A stretch of DNA of 64,000 nucleotides from Eucalyptus grandis. Taxonomy: Eukaryota; Streptophyta; Magnoliopsida; Myrtales; Myrtaceae. The stretch lies in assembly GCF_016545825.1 (NCBI RefSeq), contig NC_052619.1:44607682-44671681 (forward strand), written 5' to 3'. Both the position numbers and the translations under genes were made by a program. Below are positions 10,869-20,555 of the stretch, one piece after another. The notes beneath the pieces are model-generated. The model saw nothing but the letters and a program-made list of their open reading frames with translations. It searched no databases and had not been told where the DNA came from. Each line of letters opens with the position of its first letter. Within the stretch, counting starts at the first letter, position 1.

Positions 10869-11810
10869 AGAAGAAGCTAAACACAAGAAGGTTGTCAAGA
10901 ATTGAGTTTTCTTTTAAACGATTTGGCCCACGAAGATGTCAAAGACTTGGAGTTGGCAACTGAAGAATTAGTTGTTTCTCTACTAAGACAGTTTCTGTTG
11001 CCAAATCCATAAAAGCACACGTTAACAGTATCTTCAGGACGAATAGGGAGGGAAAACGTTTTCCAATTGGGATTATTACAGGCTTGCATAGAAAAGACTT
11101 TGATAAGTGCGTGTCCAAATCTTGTGCATTCTCATTTTTTCTTTTTTTATTTTTATATAGGGGCTATGTAAAGAGCTCAAAATGTTTTCTTAACTATCGA
11201 AACATTGTATTTAATAAAATGAAGAAATGAGGAGAAATAAGAAGAGATAAACTAATTATTTAAATATATTAATAAAAAATCATAAGTAATTAATTAATTT
11301 GCTAACAAGAGGAAATCCAGTATTATTTCATTCATTTTTTACTCGAGAGTTCTTTTTTCACATTTATGCATAAACATGATTGATGCAAGCAATATGGAAG
11401 AGCTTATAAATTTTTACTAAACTATTGAAATATGAGGTATGGGGAAAAATAAAAGGAGATTAATTGATTATTAAACATATGAATTAAAAGCCATAAGTAA
11501 TTACTCAATTTCCTAGCAATCAAAATTTGTTTTCATCCATTCCTTGCTCAAGAGTTCTTTTATAAAATATATGTAGGAACGTGATTGATGCACGCAATAT
11601 CGGAAGGCTCATGAATTAATAACTAATTATATGGTGACTATTTGAAACACTAAATAAAGCAAAAATTGGAAATCCTAAATTGCAAAAGATCAGGTGACAT
11701 GCAACCTATTTTCCCCATTTAAGTTACCCTTGAGAAAAAGAATTATGAGCAAAATAATGTAATTATTATTTAAATTACGATTCTCTCGTTAGCAGCCCTA
11801 TATTAGACAT

Positions 11811-11861
11811 AAAAACATATAAAAAGCTCTTTACCAAAAAAAAAAAACATATAAAAAAGCT
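11811..11861 (+). mobile_element. Micro-insertion: CTTTACC-poly(A) tail with ~18-bp target duplication
   Basis: AAAAACATATAAAAAGCT at 11811-11828 is repeated (one A longer) ending at 11861. Only CTTTACC plus A(n) lies between. The duplicate copy at about 55144-55165 has a single uninterrupted AGAACATATAAAAAAATCT, so the insertion is absent there and happened after the segmental duplication. Confidence 0.8.
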
Positions 11862-12423
11862 AATTGATGTCTGACAGCAAAAAGAAAAAATAAATATTAA
11901 AATAATTGCAATGTTGCAATGGTAAATGAGTAGTTTAAAAAAATGTCTCAAATTATAAGAATATGTAGCCTAATATACTGGAAACTACTTAGAGATTTGT
12001 TACTTAATGTGCATTGTAATATTTTCACCTTTGTCGATATCATAAATATAAAAGGTTCATTAAACTTATATGATTTTCCAAAATGCCAACTTAATTACAA
12101 CAAATCTACTTCAACTAGGTCTATAATATTCAGACCCAAAATAAAACTAGTACTATGGAATATAAATAACGGCCCAAAATTAAATCGAGACCTTGGGTTC
12201 TCCCTGCCTCTAGGTTGGGTTGGACTGGCCCAAATAGTCTTTTGTTTCCACCACCCTTCACCCCATTGCCATTTTCACACCACCGTCCATAACCCTACTC
12301 TCAAACCCGACTAGAGCTCTATTACTGACTTAGCAAACCAATTCACAAAGTTGCCCATTCTTTGAAAGCAGCAATTTGAGAAGAAAAATTGCTAAGAATT
12401 GGAGTTTGGATCGGGTTGAGTCT

Positions 12424-12476
12424 GGGCTGGGTTGGTTTGGGTTGGGTTGGGTTGGTTTGGGTTGGGTTGGGTTGGG
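12424..12476. repeat. GGGTT-rich microsatellite
   Basis: A run of (G)GGTTGGGTTTGGGTT-type pentamers and hexamers. The duplicate (55748-55780) has only a short unexpanded version (CTGGGTTGAGTTTGAGTCGG). Four or more GGG tracts in a row could form a G-quadruplex. Confidence 0.75.
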
Positions 12477-12972
12477 CATGTGTCATTAAAATTGCATTGT
12501 AATAAATTAGCATATAAATTAAATGGGTAAATTTGAGTCAAACCATTTTTAATCCAACCCACTAGTTTGACGGCCTACATTTAATCCTCATTCACCAGCA
12601 ATTAAAGGGAAAACATCATCGCTGGGGGCATCAACTTCTGTCTCAGATGTTAGCTCTCTAAATGAGAGCGAGAGATGCTCAAACGAGGAGAGTTGTAGTT
12701 TGGTTTCTTCCCATGCTTCTTTATTTTCTCGTGCGGTTCATTAGCTCACTTTACTTCGTTTATCGTTGGGAATAATATTCTTTTTTGTACTCTATAATTG
12801 AGAGCGGAGTATGCAATTGCTGTAGCCAAAGATTACTCCAAGAAAGGACCTTTGATGTCTTCAGTTAATGTAATATTCTTTAGGTTGACAAGAGGACACC
12901 TAAATTAATGTTTCTTTGGCGAACCTTTTGCATCTCGTTGAGCAATTGGTGGCCTTTTCTCAAGCTCTAAAA

Positions 12973-13244
12973 CAGGGGAAAGTACCAAATAAGTCTTGAA
13001 TCTATTGTATTAGTAACAATTCGGTCATAAATCTTTTAATTTGATCAATTTAGTTATAAATATTTTCATATTTGTACCAATTCAATCCATCCTGCCAATT
13101 TAGGCCAAAGTCATTGATGTGGATGCTAACCTCCTACTTGGCACGGCTAACACTAGGCTTAAGACTAAATTGGTTCAATTTAAAGATTTATAACTTAATT
13201 AATACCAATAAAAAGTTTATGACTTTTTTGGTACTTTTCCCCTT
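12973..13244. mobile_element. MULE-type MITE, ~270 bp (copy shared by both duplicates)
   Basis: Runs from GGGGAAAGTACCAAATAAGT to GGTACTTTTCCCC, inverted ends of ~21 bp. Internal arms repeat the phrase ATCAATTTAGT / ACTAAATTGGT in inverted orientation. The orthologous copy is at 56306-56573, so it was already present before the segmental duplication. Confidence 0.75.
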
Positions 13245-16140
13245 TGATGCATGGATTAGTAGTAAATACATTGGTCTTTTTTGCTGGAGTTTATTATACA
13301 AGGCTCAGTTTATGTGTGATCTGTAAAGAGATTTTCTTTCATGTTGGGATGCTTGGTAGGGTCATCAACTTGTCAGTTCACCTGTGATAGGCTTGAGATT
13401 TAGAAGATCCTATGGTCAAAGTTAAAGAACCGCCAAAGAATGAGATGAGAGGCCGAAATAGAACTCATATAAGGTCGATTTGCATGTATCAAAATCATGC
13501 TATCAACTTCTTCCCTCCTTGTTTTGGAAGTACTCTATGGTTCTTCAGTTGGCAATGTGTTGAGTCATATTGCAAGATAACATTTTATATTGGAAAGCAC
13601 AAGATAGACTACTTTTAAGAAAGTTACTGAATGTAGCCGCCCCAACAAAAATGATTCTCCTTCTAAAAGCATCTAATATTTCTCTATTTAAATCAGCAAT
13701 AATACTGCTAGAGGAATGAAATCTTTCAATCTCTTCTTCTCCTTGCTTTTGCTAACATGCATTCTTATCCATGCCTGGAGTCCATTTGAAACTTAAGAAA
13801 TGATTGGAATCTTAAGGACCTTAATTAGCTAGGATCTTCACATGGTCCCGATCTTAAGCTATGAAAAATCATAGGATTGATGCAGTCCTACTGATCCCAT
13901 TGATCCAACTTTGACATACTTTGACCTTTCATTTTGTATATTTGATATTCAGGTAATAGAAATACCAATTCTGTATGTACATGTGGTATATAAACCATAA
14001 ATTCACACCATTTTAGAGTTTTAATGCCACACGATGTTCATAATTAACAAGCTTGCTCGGACTATCCAAGATTTTTGTATTGTTGGTGTAATTTTTAGGA
14101 TCTTACGGTCCACCATCTAATGTTACAATCTGATTCCTTAATCAACTTCATCGATGATAAGTAGGATCCTGCTCCTAACAACCTTGTTCTTAACTGTGGA
14201 AAACTCAACCAAGAACGCCATCAGTGGCAGACTTACAAAGGCACCTAAGACCAGAATCAAGGCCATTCAGCTTGTTATTGATTGTCAAAATGCTATTCCA
14301 AACAGCCTTCTTGTTCTAGGGAAAGAAAGCCACTCCTGAAGAAAGTTCCTTTACTAGATGGCCTCCATGGAAAATTGGCCTCCTCACTCATATTTGTCTC
14401 AGAAATGACAGACTGGTATATAGTTGTATTGAAAATACCTATCAATAGAAAAGACCAAATGATCCTTATCTTCAGTATGATTCACACCCTCAATATTGTA
14501 AAGAAAAATGAAGAAAATTACACTGTTCCAATTCCCAATCTTAAGAACTCCAAACCATATTTAAAGTTCATCGGGTTTTGTCGTAACCGGTATACAGAAA
14601 AAAAAAATCTCGGAATTGTGCTGGCTTGTACAAGCCTTAAAAGAATTAGGGAATAACTGTTTTATGAGTGATTTTACACTTAATCCACCATGCCAGAGGA
14701 AACTAGAGTAATTTGTACTCAAGAGATTTTGATGGATTAGCTTCTTTTTTTTTTAACTTCTATTCTCCGGATGCTTCTGCTCTCTTCCATCATCCACGTT
14801 ATGCAAGATTGCGTTGTCTTAAGTAGTTAAGGTTTTAGATTGTGGTTTAGCTTCGGTAGTCAATAGTTCTGAGCTTATCCCATTTATTGAGCTGAAATTC
14901 TGTAGGCCTAGCCATGATGCTGATGGAAGAGGTATTTATCTAGATTCTTCGGTGGATTCTTCATTTTTAGTGATATACTTTTCGAAAAGTACTTCTATAA
15001 CATGAAATAGTGGTTGCAACATCAATGGATGAAGGATGAGTTTCATCTGTACCTTGAGCTGGCGGTATACTATAGCCTCTGTGCTCTAAGTATGTCTTTC
15101 GTTAAGTACAGCGACGGGGTTTTTCTATGGCAACATTGCTGCAAACAGCTTCCCTTGTTTTATTGCAAGTTGGGCTAATTGCATTGAATGCATGTGTCCA
15201 GAATCCACAATTAAATAAAAAAACTGTTAACAAGTGAAAAAACTAATGATTTTAAGCCAAGTCCATTCCGTGCTATGGTACTGTTCAAAGGATGATTATT
15301 TTCAAAAAGCTATGTCCACTCAGTTAATGGAGCAAAAAGTTGATATATTAAAGAATATATAGTCACCATCTTTTTTACCTAAGACGTCCACCTCTCCCTT
15401 AAACTGAATAATCATGTTACATGAATAAGATGCTCTTCGATCAACCCTTGATGAACAGGCCCAAATACTATAAGATCAAAATGCGTCATTAAGTTACAAG
15501 GCTAACTCTCTTTAGTTCCTTTTTTCAGTCATATGATGCTATTATTATTGGCATCAGACTTGCCCAGAAAAGTTACTTTATATGAGGAATCCATTGTACC
15601 CTGAAATGCTCCAATTCATGTCAAACATCCAGTCATCTCAAGGATGGAACGTGCATGCTGTTTACGGTGAAAACAATGGACAATCAAGATTAAAAGTAAC
15701 CGGATTAGGATTTAACAGGTCAAGATTCATTTGATTTCAAGTTTAGTTCATGTTTAGATAAACCTTGTAGAAACATGGTACGCAAAATCTAAGATCATTG
15801 AATACCAAACAAAACCCTTTGAATGAGATTAGATGCAAGTCAACACTGGGATGATGGAACCAAACGTGAGTTGGACACCATTCATCTCATGCTTTGAAGA
15901 GTTCGTCTTAAAGGTTAATTAGATGTGCAGGATTCTTAAGCTATGCCTTACGAACAGTGCATGTAATATAGAGAATTCCATTAGGACCGAAATTTGTGCA
16001 CTTCTGGATTGAGCAAAATGAGTAGTAGTCTTTTGTTTAACACTACATATGAACTCTGTGTGTCTTCAATATTGCAATCAAGAACACACCCTACTTTTGT
16101 GTCATGGAAAGGTGTCGCAGTAAGATAAGCATTGTATAAC
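13245..16140. other. Non-coding part of duplication copy A
   Basis: No intact gene. Segment 15570-15720 would encode LYMRNPLYPEMLQFM...SSQGWNVHAVYGEN, which is also present in copy B at about 60005-60153, but it has no start or clear exon structure here. Remaining sequence is AT-rich spacer. Confidence 0.45.
15570..15720 (+). pseudogene. Exon-like fragment, unrecognised (paralogue of 59947-60153)
   Basis: In one frame: LYMRNPLYPEMLQFMSN, then SSQGWNVHAVYGENNGQSRL, then TGLGFN. The copy B counterpart (59947-60153) keeps the frame (LYMRNPMYPAMLQFMIN...) and is followed by G|GTAAGA, a plausible splice donor. I do not recognise the family; 5' and 3' exons could not be found, so it is listed as a fragment. 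Confidence 0.3.
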
Positions 16141-16149
16141 ATTTTCTCA

Positions 16150-16450
16150 CGTTCTTTCTATAAGAAGATGAATTTTATCTGAGATTATGTATATTTGGTA
16201 AGTTGATTATGACTTGTTTCCTATGTCTGATGGAAATTGAGAGTTGTTTGTGTGAGAAACTCTGTTGGTTTCTTGATCAAATTATCCAAAACATATTCAC
16301 CACCATCTATTTTTCTTGCTGAATGATTATATTGATAAAGGCAGATATTGCATGTTCAATAAATATGTGCCCTTTTAAGAAATGGGCATCTCAAATACAC
16401 AGAAAAACTTCTTCAAATAGAGACATGCCATGTTTTCATGTTAATCCAAA
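16150..16450. repeat. Cluster module M3, copy 1 of 4
   Basis: The phrase order GTATATTTGGT(A/G)AGTTG - GTGTGAGAA.(C/T)TCTGTTGGTTTCTTGAT - ATGTGCC(C)TTTT - CTTCTTCAAATAGAG also occurs at 23340-23630, 39120-39400 and 60590-60920. It ties the segmental duplication and the CNL flanks into one repeat system. Confidence 0.7.
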
Positions 16451-16592
16451 CTCGTTACATAGCGGTGATTCTATGCTCAAGTTAGACCTTGTCACGGCCT
16501 CGTTAAGCACTAGTTGACTTAAAATTTTTCGCCAATGTTGATGTCCATCATTCAAACTTACAACTTCTTATTGACGAGCTTACTTGTTTAAG

Positions 16593-18180
16593 GATGCGGC
16601 GGCCTTATTCGAGTGGTCATCACGCTATTAATTTGGAGTACAGTCCACCGAAATTGTTTGGTCAAAATCTGATATAACACTAGCTTTTGAAAGAATATTG
16701 CCGGGTGTATTCTGACCGGTTAGTATTCCTTTTTACTGCGGCATGCTTTGCTCTTGAGAGATATTAGGAATTCTTGATGTTGGTTAAGATGCTTGGATAC
16801 ATCGTATGGACTGGTTTCATAATGGAATCCATGCTGGTTAGAAATTACAAGGACTCTTACTATGTCCAAGCACAAGCAACATGTTTCATAAATTCTTGAA
16901 AGGTAAAACAACAACAGAGCCTCATAGCTCCCATCAAACTGGTCTGGTATCTGATTAGAGTTTGAACATCTGTATTCTCTTTCCAATTTTGCCTTTAAGT
17001 TTCCCGGCGCCCTCGGCAAAAGATTATCTTCGTCTGTATTTGTCACTTCATTTGCTTGTTGTCGAAAGCAAAATGTTAAAGCATAACAGTGGTATGCGGA
17101 TCTCAGTGGTTGGCCTTTAGCTTTTCCTATTTGAGTTACAGATTAAGGTATACGGAAATCGATCACCTTGTCATTAAGTAATTTCTTCGCCCTCTCGTTC
17201 TTTTTTAGCTAACAGAAGAAGAAAAGGTGTAGATCTTTGGGCGTAGTGAAATATAATTTCAGCTTTTCTATTGAGTTGTAGATGGTATGACGATTCTTGC
17301 TTTTCCTACGTCTTGTGCCATGGGAATGAAGCGTTTTGTATGCATTCAAGGAAAATAGTCGAGCCAAGAGTTTGGATGCCCTTATCATCCAAGAAAGGAA
17401 ATTTATCTTAGCGTACTGTAGAGGTCCAAAAATCTAAAGTCGTTTTCTGCAATTATAGATTAAGAATTCAACTTGGTTAAGAACTGCAACAGAAATAAAA
17501 GCCCCATTAATTTGAATATTTTCATGGTTATTAGGTAAACCGGTAATAGCAAAACTTGAAAAGATATAGTTTCTTGGAATGCATGTGTTTATGGAAAGTC
17601 AACATTTGGAAAAATGTTTTTATAAAAATGATTGCTTGTACAATTTACACAAATGAATGAATGGAAAAATATATTTTTCGTTGGCAGAAATATATTTGGA
17701 ATAAATTGTTAATAATGAATATATTTTCAATAAAATCAAAAATCAAGAAAAAACTTTCGTTAAAAATGATTACTTATATCGTTTACGACAATAACTATAG
17801 GTATAGAGAGTTGTAGAGGATGAAAATATTTTCTATTGATTAATTATCCTAAGAGGTGTACATAATTATTTGTAAGAAAATATATTTTGAATTATTTATT
17901 TGTGAAAGTTTGTTAGTTGCTTTTCTAGGTAATTTACCCCCAAAAGATACTGTTTTCAATAGCTATCAACTAAATTTGTTATGTCAAGAATATCATATCC
18001 ATATTCACATGATACCGGAGAAATTTACGTTAACAAATGGGAGGATCTGAGAGCAAGAGAATAACAATTTCCTTTTCATCAGCAAAAGAAAAACAATTTA
18101 GAGGGCTTGATAGTTGCAACTACATTATAAATATATACGCAATGCGCCCCTCTTTCTCTTTCTCATTATTTTACAATTTT
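16593..18180. other. Spacer beyond the duplication boundary
   Basis: Homology with copy B ends here (copy B is interrupted by a copia LTR). A minus-strand frame 16720-17046 (108 aa, no recognised domain) is open but has no family support. 17480-18100 is AT-rich. Confidence 0.4.
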
Positions 18181-18560
18181 TTTTTCTGATGGGGGTTCAC
18201 GGGATGCTACATCAACATTACGTGCCTGCAAAAAAGAGGAAACGTTATTCAAATTAGGGGAGGACACGATAATCGAGATTACAAGAAAAAAATCAGAGCA
18301 GCGGTCCACAGCGGTTTCATATGCACGTGAGTCCAAAACCTTATGCCTTTTTTGTTGTTATATAAATTGGAGGAAATTAATATATGGCAAGTGGGACCAA
18401 TTAAAAAAGAAAAGAAAAGATAAAAGCACGTGCAGGTAGCCCCACGGTAGTCCCAAACCGAGGGCATGCAGACGACATAGGTTTTGAAGAAAAGAAATGG
18501 GAACGGTCACTTTTTCTTGGGCTAGGGGAGGGACCACGATACGTTGAACTTCTCGTTGCA
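18180..18560. repeat. Cluster module M4, copy next to CNL1
   Basis: Phrases GATGCTACATCAAC(A/G)TTAC, GAGGA...CATAATC.A.ATTACA, GTCC.CAG(C/T)G.TT and ATGCACG recur in order at 39420-39620 and, shortened, at 23640-23790. Non-coding duplicated flank. Confidence 0.65.
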
Positions 18561-18575
18561 TTCCATGGAAATTAA

Positions 18576-19133
18576 GCCTATCCGTTTGATAATATTTCTA
18601 TTTTTATCAAATTAAAAAAAGGATAAAAATTCATTTAATAACATCGATTAATTTTCTTTTTCAAAAAAAAAAAAAACTAGTGAATAAATTTGGAATATAA
18701 GTAAAAAAAATTTCTCACTTCCAAAAATAATTTTTAGAAATAAGTTATTTTTTTCTTTTCTGTTTTTCCTCATTCTTGGCCACAGCAGTCGTCAATCGCC
18801 GAACACCGTCGTTGCTATTTCTTGGCCACCACCAGCTGCTATTCCTTGGCCACCACCAACTATCGACCGCCGCCACCGCCGGCTAGAGGAGCAGCAAGAA
18901 GAAAAAGAGAGGGAAAAAAGAAAAAATTAAAAAATTATTAAAAAAAATTAAAAGAAATTCTATGTTAGTAGGTCATATAAACACATTCATATTCTTTTTC
19001 TATTTCAAAATAGAAATTTTATATAGTCATGACACGTTCTTTTACTCATAAATAATTTTTGTGAATAGAAATAGAAAAAGATTATTTCTAAGAAAAATTT
19101 ATTCTAGGAACGAAAATATTGTCAAATTAACCC
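18576..19133. mobile_element. Tourist/Harbinger-like MITE (~560 bp)
   Basis: Flanked by TAA on both sides (18573-18575 and 19134-19136). Left end GCCTATCCGTTTGATAAT pairs imperfectly with right end ATTGTCAAATTAACCC. Inner arms (AAATAGAAAAAGATTATTTC) resemble those of the elements at 4.5 and 36.4 kb. The core has CCACCACC-type sequence in place of the GGCGAGGC core. Confidence 0.6.
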
Positions 19134-19239
19134 TAAATCAGCCACATCTCATTCCTTTTGCATATATTGTCGAAAGAATATTTATGTTCTTGACATGTTA
19201 AGCTATTGCTCTTTCTTCGTCTTCTTTTCTTTTGAAAGA

Positions 19240-19984
19240 GCAAGCACCTAACATGGCATATATAATTGACTTTTTTTCTCTAGATAAAGGGGGAGCAACC
19301 CTCGTTTACGTCATCCTTTTTGGAATATAACAAGCCGACAAATAGCCTATGATCAAATCTCCAGTGCTTTTACTCATTCACATTTGGAATATTTCCGTAT
19401 CGGTTGCATAGCTTGTGCGATTAGCCTAATCACATTGTATGATTTTATAGTTTGAAATTTACAATTAATAGGACAGCAATAATAAGAGTCCTTGTGCCAT
19501 TTACCTATTTGGATTCTCAAACTTTGATTTCGCTAATTTAAGAATAGAAACTTGCATTGAGAAGCATTTGAGAGATTTGGTTTGCTCCGTCAATTTCTGA
19601 TGGCCTGAAGCCATAGCTGGCTATTTTAATTCTCATAAACATAATAACGGATTGCATGAGAATATGTCTTCATGTTTGTGAATTTCCTATGTGCAAAAGA
19701 GAAACATAATTTAATAATGATATTTTTTAACTAATCGAGTCATCTAAATTTTTAGAGTTAATATGTGATAACACTAAATTATCTCTTTAGTTTTATTGTC
19801 ACAAAACATGGATAATCCCCAGAGTAATCATTTCGATAGGTCTCCCAAATCTAAATTTAATGCATATTCTTACATATGAAGACAATTATGGAAGAATCCT
19901 CAAATATATTGATATACGTATATAAAAACGTTTAAAATTTGTTTTGAAAAGGTGTTTGTGTGAATTTGTATCTGTAGAGAGTGC

Positions 19985-20017
<33 letters not shown>

Positions 20018-20200
20018 TTATACATACATACATACATACATACATTCATATATATATATATATATAAAAGACTAAGCGAAGTGCAATATCAAATTTTCAA
20101 ATAAACAAAAGGATTAAGAATGTTTTAATTGTTAAATCTTAGTATTCGCTTATTTCTTTTATTCTTTGGATAAGAATCTTTCGACACAAGATAGCTATTA
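19240..20200. repeat. CNL upstream module M1, copy 1 (next to CNL1)
   Basis: Runs from the AAGGGGGAGCAAC phrase through TATGATCAAATCTCC, CTAATCACATT.TATGATTTT, GAGAGATT.GGTTTGC, TAACATGTGATA to TCTTTTATTCTTTGGATAAGAAT. The same ordered block is found at 23960-25010, 33890-34720 (+35275-35560), 37748-38540 and 41300-42180. It lies ~350 bp above the CNL start in the two gene-bearing copies. Confidence 0.85.
19985..20066. repeat. (ACAT)n/(AT)n microsatellite
   Basis: About 80 bp of ACAT repeats with an interrupted centre, then (AT)n. It occurs only in this copy of the CNL upstream module; the sister modules have none. Confidence 0.9.
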
Positions 20201-20289
20201 CAGCTTTTCATAATTTGAGTGCATTTGGGCTTTTGTTTGGAAATTGCTCTCAATACGTGACCAAAGGCTTTTTCAATACTATTTTTATG

Positions 20290-20555
20290 TCCAAATGAAA
20301 ATGAAAACAAAAAGTGAGATAAATTTTCTCTAAACAATATGGGGCAACCTGCTTTTGGCCTTTCCCCTTTCTTTCTTCAACCCCTTTTTTGTGGACCCCA
20401 CACGTCTTTCACACTCCACCGGACACTTGCGCGCGCTTGTCTTCTCATCGGTCAATTCCGCTCCTACTTCATACCAGCGAGAAAATATTATTTCCAACCC
20501 GTGACATTGAGCACACAAACAAGAAGAAGGAGGAGGAGATAAGGCTATATCGAAA
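20290..20555 (+). promoter_or_regulatory. Conserved 5' region of CNL1
   Basis: The segment GATAAATTTTCTCTAAACAAT, then GTGGACCCCACACGTCTTTC and GTCAATTCCG is nearly the same upstream of CNL2 (42290-42440) and recurs as an orphan at 26255-26365. Conservation across copies suggests promoter/5' UTR function (inference). The start context AAAATGGCAG is favourable. Confidence 0.55.

Larger units (their letters stand above)
10895..12972. other. Non-coding part of duplication copy A
   Basis: AT-rich spacer with no coding evidence. Contains the micro-insertion at 11811-11861 and a GGGTT-rich tract at 12424-12476. Collinear with 54215-56300. Confidence 0.5.
10610..16592. repeat. Segmental duplication, copy A (partner 53960-61065)
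   Basis: From about 10690 to 16592 the sequence is collinear with 53960-61065. Examples: GCTCACTCGGTCATGTT at 10719/53982, the ACCTTGGGTTCTC-type pyrimidine-rich block at 12190/55515, GATCTTACGGTCCACCAT at 14098/58438, TCAAGGATGGAACGTGCATG at 15638/60073, and AACTTCTTATTGA.GAGCTTACTTGTT at 16562/61034. No intact gene was recognised; it contains two gene-fragment-like segments (10653-10868 and 15570-15720). Differences between copies are mostly substitutions plus the discrete insertions listed separately. Confidence 0.85.

Noticed and set aside
12424..12476. Interstitial telomere repeat
   Set aside because: The unit is GGGTT/GGGTTT-type without the TTTAGGG plant telomere heptamer.
16720..17046. 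108-aa minus-strand frame
   Set aside because: No domain, no second copy, no splice context; length within chance expectation.
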